Assembly (NCBI RefSeq): GCF_003429095.1
Contig: NZ_QVTE01000048.1
Span: 1-58,079 of the forward strand
Source of the DNA: Peribacillus saganii
Lineage (GTDB): Bacteria; Bacillota; Bacilli; Bacillales; DSM-1321
Reading direction: 5' to 3'
Length of the DNA stretch: 58,079 bases
Below, in pieces: positions 31,509-40,293 of this stretch. The notes under the pieces are model-generated. The model was not told the origin of the DNA. It searched no databases and saw nothing but the letters and a program-made list of their open reading frames with translations. Numbering within the stretch: position 1 is the first letter of the stretch; every line of letters starts with the position of its first letter. Made by a program: the position numbers and the translations under genes.

Positions 31509-31893
31509 ACAGATGCCTCCCTTCTTTCTACTTTACTTTTCTAATTTTAAATATAAGGTAATCCGCTTTTTAAGCGGTAAATGTCATTTTAAAAGCTTCC
31601 AGTCTATTATATTAATGCGAATTAACAAAACTCTTCGAAACCCGCCAACAAATAGGCCTATAAAGTTAAAGCACTAACATTGGGCACATTTAAATCAGGA
31701 ATGTTAATTAGAAAACTCAACCACTAGCTGCACTGTAGACGTGTGTCCAGCAGGCTCTATCCTGACGTAACTGTTATAATGGGCAGCTATTTCAAGCAGC
31801 TGCCAACTTTATATGATTATAAACAAGATAAAAATAATTTCTACTTTTATACCAATAAGAATAATTTACTTCCAGCCAAATAAATGGAAAAAT
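31509..31893. other. Gap between mfd and fin
   Basis: About 385 bp with no credible gene. It holds two small dyads, CCGCTT/AAGCGG near 31563-31577 and GGCAGCT/AGCTGCC near 31782-31804, neither with a T-run. The mfd promoter must be here but I could not assign it. Confidence 0.35.
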
Positions 31894-31914
31894 GCTTTGG
31901 ATATAGTCCAAAGC
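31894..31914 (-). terminator. fin terminator, possibly bidirectional
   Basis: GCTTTGGA / TCCAAAGC (31894-31901 with 31907-31914), with T-runs on both sides, 10 bp past the fin stop. Confidence 0.8.
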
Positions 31915-31923
31915 TTTTTTGCC

Positions 31924-32154
31924 TTAATGGATAATATAATCATTCTGATGCAAATCTGGGTTCCGATGGAAGGATTCGTGGCAATCTTCACAAATTGCTT
32001 TCACCCTGATATCCCCTGTAGATTCATAAACAATCATATCCTGTCGCTCTTCCTCATTTAAATGGGAAAAACCTAACTGCTTGGTATCCAATGCATTGCT
32101 ATCAATAGAGCCAAGCTTTGTACCGCAATGCCTGCAATAGTAATGGAGAGCCAT
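31924..32154 (-). CDS. fin: Anti-sigma-F factor Fin
   Basis: Forespore protein that binds core RNA polymerase and helps the switch from sigma-F to sigma-G. The 76-residue protein has two zinc-binding pairs: CRHC (residues 8-11) near the start and CEDC (about 55-58), matching the Fin family (former YabK). It lies between mfd and pth as in B. subtilis. GGGGG stands 7 bases before the ATG. A sigma-F/G-like promoter lies just upstream. Confidence 0.93.
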   Translation of the reverse strand: MALHYYCRHCGTKLGSIDSNALDTKQLGFSHLNEEERQDMIVYESTGDIRVKAICEDCHESFHRNPDLHQNDYIIH

Positions 32155-32184
32155 TACATAACCCCCTATATTCCATACTAGTTA

Positions 32185-32215
32185 CAGTATGTGCCAGATG
32201 AGGGTGGTTCTATTC
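32185..32215 (-). promoter_or_regulatory. Candidate forespore (sigma-F/G) promoter of fin
   Basis: GAATA (32211-32215), 16 bp, GCACATACTG (32185-32194) on the - strand. It fits GYWTA-N15/16-GGNNANAHTR with one mismatch in each half. B. subtilis fin is made under sigma-F. Confidence 0.45.
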
Positions 32216-32255
32216 ATTGCAGAACTTTAATCGTGACTTATTAATAGAAAATTAA

Positions 32256-32816
32256 TTATTGATTATAATCATTCATGACCTTTATGAATGGCTTTTCTAT
32301 CCAATCTTCGCAGGCTGCAGCAATTTTTTCAATAACTTTGCTTAATTCAGTCCATTCCTCCTGGCTGAATCGCCCCAGCACATAATCTACTACAGGCATC
32401 CGCCCCACCGGTCTGCCAATCCCTATGCGGATACGATTGAATTCCTGGGTCCCAACATGGGCAATAGTTGATTTGATGCCGTTATGGCCGCCAGCACTTC
32501 CTTTTTGGCGAAGCCGGATTTTTCCCGTTGGCAAATCTAAATCATCGTACAATACGACAATATCAGTAACCTCTGCTTTATAAAAGCTCAGCACTGCTTC
32601 TATCGATTCACCCGATAAATTCATATATGTAAGTGGTTTAAGCAGCAGAACTTTCTCCCCTTTAACCGCACCGGTTCCATAAATTCCTTTGTGCTTTACC
32701 TGATCCAGCGGTATATTCCACTTGTCAGATAAGTAATCAATTGCTTCAAATCCTATATTATGCCTTGTTTTTTCATATTGCTTTCCTGGGTTACCAAGCC
32801 CAATAATAATCTTCAT
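32256..32816 (-). CDS. pth: Peptidyl-tRNA hydrolase (SpoVC)
   Basis: Frees tRNA from peptidyl-tRNA that drops off ribosomes; essential. A temperature-sensitive allele gave the spoVC name in B. subtilis. The 186-residue protein is the usual length and shows the start GLGNPGKQYEKTRHNIGFEAID with the catalytic His (about residue 20), DDLDLPTGKIRLRQKGSAGGHNGIKS, and RIRIGIGRP. Two repeat elements (copies B and C) and a terminator separate it from ctc upstream, so the usual ctc-pth pairing is interrupted. Confidence 0.97.
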   Translation of the reverse strand: MKIIIGLGNPGKQYEKTRHNIGFEAIDYLSDKWNIPLDQVKHKGIYGTGAVKGEKVLLLKPLTYMNLSGESIEAVLSFYKAEVTDIVVLYDDLDLPTGKIRLRQKGSAGGHNGIKSTIAHVGTQEFNRIRIGIGRPVGRMPVVDYVLGRFSQEEWTELSKVIEKIAAACEDWIEKPFIKVMNDYNQ

Positions 32817-32848
32817 TCAATACACACCGTCCAAAATCCTTCTATTTT

Positions 32849-33034
32849 AGAAAAGCCCAAGTGCCCTGACAGAGGAACGTCGATGCCAGCACATCCTACC
32901 ATAGGAAGAACGGCTAAAATCGCGACGTCCTCAAAAAGCCGTCGCTTTGTTTCGTGCGATGAAGCGCTGCCGAAGCATTCCTTGTTCTGTGGCGAAACCG
33001 GCACTAGCACGGCCTGGGCGTTGAAGCTAGACAT
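32849..33034 (+). repeat. Mosaic intergenic repeat, copy B
   Basis: Starts AGAAAAGCCCAAGTGCCC and ends GAAGCTAGACAT. It contains the GGAACGTCGATGCCAGCACATC block and the GGAAGAACGGCTAAAA module. It also has CGCTTTGTTTCGTGCGATG and the CTGTGGCGAAACCGGCACTAG module also seen in copy E. It occupies most of the pth leader region. Confidence 0.7.
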
Positions 33035-33050
33035 TTCTTATCATTTTAAA

Positions 33051-33077
33051 AGACGTAACCATTCTTTGGTTACGTCT
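33051..33077 (-). terminator. Probable ctc terminator, displaced
   Basis: AGACGTAACCA / TGGTTACGTCT (33051-33061 with 33067-33077), T-rich on the - strand. It lies 258 bp beyond the ctc stop because repeat C is in between. Confidence 0.65.
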
Positions 33078-33134
33078 ATTATAACATTATTTTTTCCCAT
33101 TCTGGCTGTAGCAGTTTTGACTCTTTTCGACACG

Positions 33135-33292
33135 GAAAAGCGGAAGCGGCCTGTTTAACGGAAGAACGGCTAAGACACCTACATCCTCATAAAAGGAACG
33201 CCCTCACAAGCTGCAGCTTTGTGAGGGCGATGTGCCGCTGCTGAAGCATTCCTTGTCTTGTGTATCGGGTTTATGCTCTTACACCTAGATAT
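33135..33292 (+). repeat. Mosaic intergenic repeat, copy C
   Basis: Starts GAAAAGCGGAAGCGGCC, contains GGAAGAACGGCTAAGA and AAAGGAACG...AGCATTCCTTG arms, and ends in a decayed CTAGATAT. Its apical hairpin is nearly perfect (GCCCTCACAAGCTGC with GCAGCTTTGTGAGGGC). Confidence 0.65.
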
Positions 33293-33334
33293 TAGTCTTA
33301 GCTGAAAAAAATAAAACTACCGTAAGTCCAAAAT

Positions 33335-33970
33335 TTATTCTGGCTGTGTTTCTCTGCCCTCAAGATTATCTGGAATACCTTCAGATTGCTGCTCCCCAGT
33401 ACTGATTTCCTCTTCCTGCCTTGGGGGCAATATGGAAGCGATGACTTCCTCATCTTCCTGATTAATAGTAAGATTATAATTACTTTTAATATCTTCTACT
33501 GTAATTACGTCTCCTACCTGCATTTCAGTAACGTCCACTTCCAGGGCATCTGGAAGATCTCCCGGCTTCGCTGTAACTGCCACTTCATGGAGAGACTGCT
33601 GCAGAACTCCTCCGTCCTTCACACCCTTTGAGTCTCCGGTAAGCGTTAAACGCACATGGGCATTGATCTCGGTATTCATATTAACCGCTAAAAAATCCGC
33701 ATGATAAATTTCACTTTTTAATGGATCATACTGATAATCTGTAAGCATCACATTTTGATGACTGCCTTCTAAATCAAGAGAAATAATGCCATTTCTCCCT
33801 ACTTCTTTAATCGTTTTAATTAAGTCGCTGTTGCTCACGAAAATAGATCTGCTGCCTACTCCATTCCCATAGACAACTGCAGGAATATTTCCTTCATTCC
33901 TTAATTGCCGAATGGCTGATTGACGAGAAACCTTACGTTCTTTTGCCGCTAATACATTACTCATATTCAT
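33335..33970 (-). CDS. ctc: Ribosomal protein L25 / general stress protein Ctc
   Basis: 5S rRNA-binding protein of the L25/TL5/Ctc family; in B. subtilis it is a sigma-B general stress protein. The 211-residue protein has the L25 beta-barrel at the N-terminus (VSRQSAIRQLRNEGNIPAVVYGNG, about residues 14-37), the TL5-type C-terminal domain (HVRLTLTGDSKGVKDGGVL), and a short acidic tail. AAAGGAGAG precedes the first ATG. A possible sigma-B promoter lies upstream. Confidence 0.94.
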   Translation of the reverse strand: MNMSNVLAAKERKVSRQSAIRQLRNEGNIPAVVYGNGVGSRSIFVSNSDLIKTIKEVGRNGIISLDLEGSHQNVMLTDYQYDPLKSEIYHADFLAVNMNTEINAHVRLTLTGDSKGVKDGGVLQQSLHEVAVTAKPGDLPDALEVDVTEMQVGDVITVEDIKSNYNLTINQEDEEVIASILPPRQEEEISTGEQQSEGIPDNLEGRETQPE

Positions 33971-34012
33971 GCATCTCTCCTTTCAAAGATCAATTAATCT
34001 GTCTTTTAAAAA

Positions 34013-34038
34013 TTGCCCTTATCCCCTCTTCTTTAAAC
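34013..34038 (-). promoter_or_regulatory. Candidate sigma-B promoter of ctc
   Basis: GTTTAA (34033-34038), 14 bp, GGGCAA (34013-34018) on the - strand, against GTTTAA-N12/14-GGGTAT. The -10 has two mismatches. Support comes mainly from the sigma-B dependence of B. subtilis ctc. Confidence 0.4.
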
Positions 34039-34052
34039 GTTATTTTGAACAT

Positions 34053-34089
34053 AAAAAGAAACCCCGCCTTTACGACAGAGTTTCTTTTT
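34053..34089 (-). terminator. prs terminator, displaced by repeat D
   Basis: AAAAAGAAAC with GTTTCTTTTT arms and an internal loop, T-rich end. It lies over 200 bp beyond the prs stop because copy D sits between. Confidence 0.65.
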
Positions 34090-34126
34090 AAAGTATAAGA
34101 ACTTATAACATTTTAACAAAATGCAT

Positions 34127-34300
34127 ATGTCTAGCACTTTTTTATGCTGGAAATAAAGCTGCAACACACAGAGCAAGAAACTCTGCCGCAGTAATACTTC
34201 GCACGAAACAAGCGGCAGATTTGCGGGAATGTGCTAATGCCAGCGCCGCCACAGAACGAGGGTTAGCCGTTCTTCCTCTAAACAGGGCGCTTGCAAATTT
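34127..34300 (-). repeat. Mosaic intergenic repeat, copy D
   Basis: Reverse orientation relative to copies A-C. On the - strand it begins AAAAGAAATTTGCAAGCGCCC directly at the prs stop and contains GGAAGAACGGCTAA and GCCGCTTGTTTCGTGCGA. It ends AGTGCTAGACAT. Confidence 0.7.
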
Positions 34301-34303
34301 CTT

Positions 34304-35257
34304 TTAATCAAACAAAGTACTAACAGATTGTTCTTCATGGACACGAATGATGGCTTCACCGATCAGTGGAGCTACGGAAAGCTCAACAATCTTACCAATT
34401 TTCTTTTCTTCAGCAAGAGCAATAGTATTTGTCACAACAAGCTCTTTAATTGTTGAATTCTTGATACGCTCAATAGCGGGACCCGACAGGACTGGATGCG
34501 TACAGCATGCATACACCGCTGATGCTCCGTTCTCCACAAGTGCATTCGCCGCCAATGTGATTGTTCCGGCCGTATCAATGATATCATCGATTAGGATGGC
34601 AGTCTTGCCTTCGATATTACCTACAATATTCATTACTTCAGCCACATTCGGCCGAGGACGGCGTTTGTCAATGATCGCAATCGGTGCCTTCAGGCGGTCT
34701 GCCATCTTCCGTGCACGGGTTACACCGCCATGGTCAGGTGAAACGATAACGATATCACTTAAATTCTTTTCTTTAAAGTAATCAGCTAAAATAGGTACAC
34801 CCATTAAATGGTCAATAAGAATGTCAAAGAACCCTTGAATTTGTGGAGCATGCAGATCCAAAGTAATAACACGGGTTGCTCCTGCCGTTTCGAGAAGGTT
34901 TGCCACAAGTTTTGCAGTAATTGGTTCGCGGGCACGAGCCTTACGATCCTGACGGGCATATCCATAATATGGCATCACAATATTGATAGTCTTCGCCGAA
35001 GCACGCTTAAGTGCATCAATCATGATCAATAATTCCATTATATGTTCATTAACTGGTGCGCTTGTTGATTGAATTACAAATACATCGCATCCGCGAATAC
35101 TTTCTTCAATATTTATTTGAATTTCACCATCGCTAAAACGAGTAACAGAACACTTTCCAAGCTCGACTCCGATCGCTCTGGCAATTTCTTCAGCTAATCC
35201 GAGGTTGGAATTTAATGAGAAAACCTTAAGATTCGGGTCAAGATACTGATTCGACAT
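34304..35257 (-). CDS. prs: Ribose-phosphate pyrophosphokinase
   Basis: Makes PRPP from ribose-5-phosphate and ATP for nucleotide, histidine and tryptophan synthesis. The 317-residue protein has two PRTase-like lobes, [19 protein letters not shown], the pyrophosphate loop [23 protein letters not shown], and the ribose-phosphate loop [13 protein letters not shown] (about residues 217-229). It lies 16 bp after glmU, the conserved glmU-prs operon. A repeat element begins within a few bases of its stop codon. Confidence 0.98.
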   Translation of the reverse strand: MSNQYLDPNLKVFSLNSNLGLAEEIARAIGVELGKCSVTRFSDGEIQINIEESIRGCDVFVIQSTSAPVNEHIMELLIMIDALKRASAKTINIVMPYYGYARQDRKARAREPITAKLVANLLETAGATRVITLDLHAPQIQGFFDILIDHLMGVPILADYFKEKNLSDIVIVSPDHGGVTRARKMADRLKAPIAIIDKRRPRPNVAEVMNIVGNIEGKTAILIDDIIDTAGTITLAANALVENGASAVYACCTHPVLSGPAIERIKNSTIKELVVTNTIALAEEKKIGKIVELSVAPLIGEAIIRVHEEQSVSTLFD

Positions 35258-35273
35258 GTGAAGCCTCCAATGA

Positions 35274-36647
35274 TTATTTATTAAATTTTAATTGATCAAC
35301 ATAGTTTTCTTTATTCACTTGACGGGCACGCGCTACAGATAAGCTTTTCGCCGGTACATCCTCGGTAATCGTAGAACCTGCAGCAACATATGCTCCTTTT
35401 CCAATTTTGACAGGAGCGACAAGATTGGAATTACAGCCGATAAACACTCCATCTTCTATCTTGGTAAGGTGCTTGTTTTTACCGTCGTAATTAACGGTAA
35501 TAGATCCGCAGCCAATATTTACATCGCTTCCTACTTCAGCATCACCTATATAGCTTAAATGTGAAGCTTTGCTTCCCTTTCCAATTACCGCTTTTTTAAT
35601 TTCTACAAAGTTCCCTATTTTTACTTCGTCAGAAATATCGGATTGCGGACGAATATGCGCAAATGGTCCAATATTAACATCCGAACCAATTTGGCTTTCA
35701 TGAGCAACTGACTGACGGATGGTTGTACGGTCACCAACTGAACATTGCTTAATTTCCGTATTTGGACCGATTACACAATCACTGCCAATTGAAGAGCCTC
35801 CCGCAATTGTCGTTCCAGGGTATATCACAGTATCCTGTCCAATTTCAACATCAGATTCTATATAAGTGTTAGCAGGATCAATAATGGTAACTCCATTTTT
35901 CATATGCAATTGATTTATTCTATTTCTAAGAATACTCTCTGCTTGAGAAAGAGCTACACGATCATTAACACCTAATGTTTCATCAAAATCACCTGTTTGG
36001 AAAGCAGTGACCGCTTCGCCTTTTGATTTTAGAATTTCTATTACATCTGGGAGGTAATATTCACCCTGCACATTATCATTTGAGACATTTTTCAATGCTT
36101 CAAATAAAGCTTTGTTATCAAAGCAATATGTCCCTGTATTGATTTCCTGGACTGCGCGTTCTTCCTCTGAGGCATCCTTATGCTCAACTATCTTTTCAAC
36201 AAAGCCTTCCTTATTACGGATGATCCGGCCATACCCTTCAGGATTTCCAGCAACGGCTGTTAAAATTGTTGCTTTGGCATTCATTTCTTCATGCGTTTGA
36301 ATCAGTGCTGCCATTGTTTCTGCCTTAATTAACGGTGTATCGCCGCATACCACGAGGGTTGTCCCTTCTTTACCGGCCAAAACACCTGCCGCTTGCATGA
36401 CAGCGTGAGCAGTCCCAAGCTGTTGATTCTGCAGTACATAATGGCATACTTCTCCCAGCTGATCCTGAACTTTATCAGACCCATGTCCAACAACTGTCAC
36501 GATTTCCTGTATATCAAGCCTATTAATATGATCTATTACATGCTGTACCATTGGTTTTCCACATACCGGATGGAGCACTTTATACAGTTTGGATTTCATT
36601 CTAGTGCCCTGTCCAGCAGCCAAAATTACCGCGTAGTGATTTTTCAT
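35274..36647 (-). CDS. glmU: Bifunctional UDP-GlcNAc pyrophosphorylase / GlcN-1-P acetyltransferase
   Basis: Acetylates glucosamine-1-phosphate and uridylylates it to UDP-GlcNAc for peptidoglycan and teichoic acids. The 457-residue protein has the N-terminal nucleotidyltransferase domain ([20 protein letters not shown]) and a C-terminal left-handed beta-helix of hexapeptide repeats (about 250-440) with [15 protein letters not shown] at the end. The frame extends 10 codons upstream. ATG 36647 is chosen because GTGGAGG lies 6 bases before it and it matches the family start. Confidence 0.97.
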   Translation of the reverse strand: MKNHYAVILAAGQGTRMKSKLYKVLHPVCGKPMVQHVIDHINRLDIQEIVTVVGHGSDKVQDQLGEVCHYVLQNQQLGTAHAVMQAAGVLAGKEGTTLVVCGDTPLIKAETMAALIQTHEEMNAKATILTAVAGNPEGYGRIIRNKEGFVEKIVEHKDASEEERAVQEINTGTYCFDNKALFEALKNVSNDNVQGEYYLPDVIEILKSKGEAVTAFQTGDFDETLGVNDRVALSQAESILRNRINQLHMKNGVTIIDPANTYIESDVEIGQDTVIYPGTTIAGGSSIGSDCVIGPNTEIKQCSVGDRTTIRQSVAHESQIGSDVNIGPFAHIRPQSDISDEVKIGNFVEIKKAVIGKGSKASHLSYIGDAEVGSDVNIGCGSITVNYDGKNKHLTKIEDGVFIGCNSNLVAPVKIGKGAYVAAGSTITEDVPAKSLSVARARQVNKENYVDQLKFNK

Positions 36648-36682
36648 AGCAGGCCTCCACTTTACCTTTTTATCCATTTATG

Positions 36683-36711
36683 AATATATCGCAAATAGTA
36701 GTTCATTTCAA
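36683..36711 (-). promoter_or_regulatory. glmU-prs promoter
   Basis: TTGAAA (36706-36711), 17 bp, TATATT (36683-36688) on the - strand, about 35 bp upstream of the glmU ATG. Confidence 0.6.
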
Positions 36712-36823
36712 GAATACATAAAGAAGTACAAATTATTGTCAGATATGCCAAGTGGGAATTCCGTTATGGGAGATTGTATTTTGGTTTAGAAAAGGGGAAA
36801 GTGAGGTAAATAATAAAGGGATT

Positions 36824-36854
36824 AAAAAGAGCCTTACTTATGAAGCAGGCTCTT
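36824..36854 (-). terminator. spoVG terminator
   Basis: AAGAGCCT / AGGCTCTT (36827-36834 with 36847-36854) followed by TTTTTAAT on the - strand. Confidence 0.85.
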
Positions 36855-36874
36855 GGTGTTAGTATGCGTATTTC

Positions 36875-37171
36875 CTAGGAAGCACCCGCTTCTTCCAGTT
36901 CTACTTCTTCCTCAAGTTCTCCTAAACGGTGATATTCAGTCAATACAGCATCCTGAATTTTTCCGCGTGTTGAGGAATTAATCGGGTGAGCAATGTCACG
37001 AAACTCTCCATCAGGAGTGCGTTTGCTTGGCATTGCCACAAATAAGCCATTATTGCCGTCAATTACACGAATATCATGAACAACAAACTCATTGTCCAAA
37101 GTGATAGATGCAATCGCTCTCATACGGCCGTCAGTATTAACGCGGCGTAATCTTACGTCAGTAACTTCCAT
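36875..37171 (-). CDS. spoVG: Regulatory protein SpoVG
   Basis: Small nucleic-acid-binding regulator, the classic sigma-H-controlled, AbrB-repressed gene, affecting septation and cortex formation. The 98-residue protein is almost identical to the family core ([61 protein letters not shown]) with a variable acidic C-terminus. The longer frame adds four codons, but the GGTGGTG binding site stands six bases before ATG 37171. Confidence 0.97.
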   Translation of the reverse strand: MEVTDVRLRRVNTDGRMRAIASITLDNEFVVHDIRVIDGNNGLFVAMPSKRTPDGEFRDIAHPINSSTRGKIQDAVLTEYHRLGELEEEVELEEAGAS

Positions 37172-37214
37172 TCTGTTCACCACCTTTTTCCCTTTAATAA
37201 AGACTTACTACATA

Positions 37215-37242
37215 CTTCAACGCAGGACTGTAAATCTCCTTC
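37215..37242 (-). promoter_or_regulatory. Candidate sigma-H promoter of spoVG
   Basis: GAAGGAGAT (37234-37242), 12 bp, GTTGAAG (37215-37221) on the - strand, against RNAGGAWWW-N11/12-RNNGAAT, with one mismatch in each half. A-tracts (37247-37270) directly upstream would suit AbrB binding. Confidence 0.55.
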
Positions 37243-37438
37243 TAGTAAAATAAATTTTTTTGAAAAAAAAGGACAATCTGGCGATGAAAGGAAAAATGGT
37301 TACAAAGAGGGTTTACCAATAGCACAGAAAGCGATGTTTATTACGATAAAGTGGTGAAAAGATTTTCGGAAAAAACAGGATTTTTGCAAGGTGAAAGTGT
37401 CTGATAAATTTTTGTATCTTTTTTCAGCAGAAAAAAAA

Positions 37439-37460
37439 CGCCCGTTTTACTTAACGAGCG
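37439..37460 (-). terminator. ridA terminator overlapping its stop
   Basis: CGCTCGTT / AACGGGCG on the - strand (37453-37460 with 37439-37446) followed by eight T residues. The 5' arm lies inside the last codons of ridA. Confidence 0.85.
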
Positions 37461-37821
37461 CTATTACTTCGATTTCTACTAAAGCGTCCTTTGGCAGGCG
37501 GGCAACCTCAACAGTGGAACGTGCGGGTTTATGGTCAGTAAAATACTCCCCGTATACCTCATTGATCTCAGCAAACATGTTCATGTCTTTAATAAAAACC
37601 GTGGCCTTAACTACTGTATCAAGTGAAGCTCCTGCTTCCTTCAATATTGCTTTAAGATTTTGAAATACTTGGTGAGTCTGGTCCTTCACATCGCCTTCAA
37701 CCATCAAGCCCTCAGCAGTTAGTGGAATCTGACCTGAACTGAAGAATAAATTATTTACGATAATCCCCTGAGAATATGGTCCAATTGCGGCTGGCGCTTC
37801 CTTAGTGTAAACAGTTTTCAT
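37447..37821 (-). CDS. ridA: Reactive imine/enamine deaminase RidA
   Basis: Hydrolyses reactive 2-aminoacrylate-type imines produced by PLP enzymes; former YabJ, linked to purine regulation in B. subtilis. The 124-residue protein has the family start [23 protein letters not shown], and the catalytic arginine region near [19 protein letters not shown]. The frame is open for 24 more codons and would overlap purR. ATG 37821 has GGGAGG eight bases before it and fits the family, leaving a 19-bp gap from purR. Confidence 0.96.
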   Translation of the reverse strand: MKTVYTKEAPAAIGPYSQGIIVNNLFFSSGQIPLTAEGLMVEGDVKDQTHQVFQNLKAILKEAGASLDTVVKATVFIKDMNMFAEINEVYGEYFTDHKPARSTVEVARLPKDALVEIEVIALVK

Positions 37822-37840
37822 GTTGCTTTCCTCCCACATA

Positions 37841-38665
37841 TTATTTTTTTCTTTTAAAGTAATTTCCATGGCTGACACTAATTTTCTTCTCAACTACATC
37901 AACACCTGATAATTTCACCAATGAGATATAGTCATCTACGAGACGATCTTCTGCCTTTTCAGATTCTACTAATACGGCTATCCCGGCAACAGTAGCTTCG
38001 AATTCTTCCAATAACGAAATCATTCCATTAACTGTCCCGCCCGCTACCATAAAATCATCTACAATCAATACTCTAGAGCCGGTTTCAAGGCTGCGTTTTG
38101 AAAGCACCATGGTTTGAATCCGCTTTGAAGATCCGGAGACATAATTTATACTTACTGTTGACCCTTCAGTAACCCTGCTGTCCCGGCGGACTATGACAAC
38201 AGGGACATTTAATTGAGCAGCTGCAGCATATGCGAGCGGAATGCCCTTTGTAGCCACTGTCATTACTGCATCAATTTCCTTGTTAGCATAGGCAGTAGCT
38301 ATTAAACGCCCTACCATATTAACAGTCTGAGGCTGCCCAAGTATATCATTCATAAATAAATAACCGCCTGGCAGCAGCCGTTCAGGTTTTGCCATGATCT
38401 CACACATTTTATCAATAAAGGTAACAGCATCCTCGTCCTTGATGTTGACAATGTACTTCACACCACCGGCAGCTCCTGGAACTGTTATCAGCGTTCCAAT
38501 GCCCCGTTGTTCAAAAGTTTCCTTTATAATCGTTAAATCTTCACTGATCGATGATTTAGCCGAGCCGTAACGATCAGCAAAATAGGTAAGCGAGATGAGC
38601 TGGCCTGGATTTTCAACTAAATAATTCGTCATATCTACCAGTCTTTCGCTTCTCCTAAACTTCAT
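37841..38665 (-). CDS. purR: Purine operon repressor PurR
   Basis: Represses purine genes until PRPP binds. The 274-residue protein has an N-terminal winged helix ([21 protein letters not shown]) and a phosphoribosyltransferase-like domain with the PRPP motif [17 protein letters not shown] (about residues 202-218), the usual Bacillus architecture. A TTG five codons upstream is part of the GGAGGTG binding site, so ATG 38665 is chosen. It is co-transcribed with ridA (19 bp gap). Confidence 0.97.
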   Translation of the reverse strand: MKFRRSERLVDMTNYLVENPGQLISLTYFADRYGSAKSSISEDLTIIKETFEQRGIGTLITVPGAAGGVKYIVNIKDEDAVTFIDKMCEIMAKPERLLPGGYLFMNDILGQPQTVNMVGRLIATAYANKEIDAVMTVATKGIPLAYAAAAQLNVPVVIVRRDSRVTEGSTVSINYVSGSSKRIQTMVLSKRSLETGSRVLIVDDFMVAGGTVNGMISLLEEFEATVAGIAVLVESEKAEDRLVDDYISLVKLSGVDVVEKKISVSHGNYFKRKK

Positions 38666-38703
38666 AATGGCCACCTCCAATTCGAAACCGAATATTTAAG
38701 GAT

Positions 38704-38733
38704 AACATACCATTAATGTACGTATTTATTCAA
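38704..38733 (-). promoter_or_regulatory. purR promoter candidate
   Basis: TTGAAT (38728-38733), 18 bp, TATGTT (38704-38709) on the - strand, overlapping the ispE 3' end. Just downstream is a dyad ATTCG-AAAC-CGAAT whose CGAA half-sites could suit PurR, but this is weak. Confidence 0.35.
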
Positions 38734-39595
38734 CACTATTTCGATTTCCGAGCAGCTGAACTGCATAAACCTGTTCACAAAAGCCTCGGAGTCCGTTATA
38801 AATCCGCTGCATTCTTGAATCGTGCTCTACCAAACCAAACACGGTTGGTCCACTTCCGCTCATCAATACCGCATCAGCACCGAATTTTTTCATCTGATCT
38901 TTAATATTGGCAACCTCTGGATAAACCTGCAATGTAACATTCTCCAGGACATTCCCTAATCCCGCGCATACTCCTTCGTAATTCTTTCTTTCGATTGCCG
39001 CTATCATTTTATTTACATCAGGATGCTTCACGGCAGAAAGATCCAGCCTCCTATACACATCGGCAGTGGAAACTCCAATTGTAGGCTTAGCCAGAATCAC
39101 CCAGCATTTTGGCGGTACCGGCAAATGTGTAATTTGTTCTCCCCTGCCGCGGGCAAGGGCTGTCCCTCCGTACACACAAAAAGAAACATCCGAACCAATC
39201 TCCGCTCCAAGCACTGCCATTTCGTCCAGCGACAAATTTAATTTCCAGAGTCTGTTCAAACCTCTTAGCGTAGCAGCCGCATCACTGCTTCCCCCTGCCA
39301 ATCCCGCAGCCACAGGAATATTCTTTTCAATCGAAATCGCAACACCCCTGCGGATATTAAATCGCTCCTTCAAGAGAGCAGCTGCCTGGTACGCTAAATT
39401 CCGGCTGTCATCCGGGACAAACCGGTTATGTGAAAGGATGATGATTTTATCCCTGTCAATATCAGCAAATTCAATCCGGTCGGCCAAATCCACCGTTGTC
39501 ATGATCATCTCTACCTCATGATAGCCATCCGGACGCTTAAAGAGCACATCGAGCGCTAAATTTATTTTAGCCGGTGCTTTCTCCATAAGCTTCAA
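38726..39595 (-). CDS. ispE: 4-diphosphocytidyl-2-C-methyl-D-erythritol kinase
   Basis: GHMP kinase of the MEP isoprenoid pathway, phosphorylating CDP-methylerythritol. The 289-residue protein has [13 protein letters not shown], the ATP loop [20 protein letters not shown] (about residues 92-111), and [12 protein letters not shown] chose TTG at 39595: AGGTGG lies five bases upstream and the result begins [10 protein letters not shown], aligned residue for residue with the B. subtilis start. The longer frame begins with a GTG inside the binding site. Confidence 0.95.
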   Translation of the reverse strand: MKLMEKAPAKINLALDVLFKRPDGYHEVEMIMTTVDLADRIEFADIDRDKIIILSHNRFVPDDSRNLAYQAAALLKERFNIRRGVAISIEKNIPVAAGLAGGSSDAAATLRGLNRLWKLNLSLDEMAVLGAEIGSDVSFCVYGGTALARGRGEQITHLPVPPKCWVILAKPTIGVSTADVYRRLDLSAVKHPDVNKMIAAIERKNYEGVCAGLGNVLENVTLQVYPEVANIKDQMKKFGADAVLMSGSGPTVFGLVEHDSRMQRIYNGLRGFCEQVYAVQLLGNRNSVE

Positions 39596-39654
39596 TAGTT
39601 CCACCTACTTTACGTTCTTGGAAGTTCTTGTCCTATTTTATCATATTTGTTTAC

Positions 39655-39684
39655 ATTCTAAAGGTTTTTTAAAGCTAATTTCAA
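39655..39684 (-). promoter_or_regulatory. ispE promoter candidate
   Basis: TTGAAA (39679-39684), 18 bp, TAGAAT (39655-39660) on the - strand, 60 bp upstream of the ispE start. Confidence 0.45.
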
Positions 39685-39749
39685 TGGCATACCGGTGAAC
39701 CCATGAAGAATGGAACATTCTTAAAGGATGGATGAGGGTTTTGATAGAA

Positions 39750-39782
39750 AAACCTTGCCAGAACTCTACATTGGCAAGGTTT
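39750..39782 (-). terminator. sspF terminator
   Basis: AAACCTTGCCA / TGGCAAGGTTT, an 11-bp perfect stem (39750-39760 with 39772-39782) followed by T residues on the - strand. Confidence 0.85.
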
Positions 39783-39801
39783 ATGATTATAGTTGTAATG
39801 C

Positions 39802-39835
39802 GGCAGGTCCGGTGTATCAGTGTACCGAACCCGCC
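39802..39835 (-). other. Unexplained strong hairpin between sspF and its terminator
   Basis: Arms GGCGGGTTCGGT and ACCGGACCTGCC on the - strand pair over 12 bp (two G-U) around a 10-nt loop. No T-run follows, so it is not a simple terminator. Confidence 0.5.
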
Positions 39836-39900
39836 TGGCTTGCCACAGCATGTTATCTAAGTGACTGCAGTAAAACTGGAAAATTGCTGGACTCTCTTGC

Positions 39901-40077
39901 TTAGCTTTTGTTCATCAGCTGTGATTGAGCTTTTTCAATCGCAAGTTTGACCAAGTTTCCGGCATCCTTGGCCCTGATGCCTCCCCAGCCCTCCCTTTGG
40001 ACAACGTCATAAAAGCCTAATTCCTTCGCAAGTTCTTCCTTAAACCCTTCCGTCATTATGCCTCTTCTTCTGCCCAA
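39901..40077 (-). CDS. sspF: Small acid-soluble spore protein SspF (alpha/beta-type-like)
   Basis: Minor DNA-binding spore protein made in the forespore. The 58-residue protein has GRRRGIM at the start, [15 protein letters not shown], and the SASP-type DNA-binding end [20 protein letters not shown] chose TTG at 40077, nine bases after AAGGGG, because it places the first codon directly before GRRRG as in B. subtilis. Seven extra upstream codons have no such support. A sigma-G promoter was expected but not clearly found. Confidence 0.9.
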   Translation of the reverse strand: MGRRRGIMTEGFKEELAKELGFYDVVQREGWGGIRAKDAGNLVKLAIEKAQSQLMNKS

Positions 40078-40263
40078 TGCTAACAACCCCTTCCACATGC
40101 TGTGACACTCATAGTGTTAGTTAAACAACGGAATTTCATTAACCCCCCCATTTTTTCCCTCAGGATGGGGAAAAGAAGCAGCCTTCTGGTCAATGGTTTC
40201 CGCCTTCGCATACATGAGGGACCTTACTTACTACCATATGTAGAAAAAAGGATAAAATAAAAA

Positions 40264-40285
40264 GCAGTAAACAAATGTTCACTGC
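40264..40285 (-). terminator. veg terminator
   Basis: GCAGTGAACA-TT-TGTTTACTGC on the - strand (one G-U) followed by TTTTTATTTTA. Confidence 0.85.
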
Positions 40286-40293
40286 CGTTAAGA

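Noticed and set aside
31563..31577. Palindrome CCGCTT-TTT-AAGCGG upstream of mfd
   Set aside because: Too short and not at a promoter I can define. It may be a remnant, but nothing supports a function.
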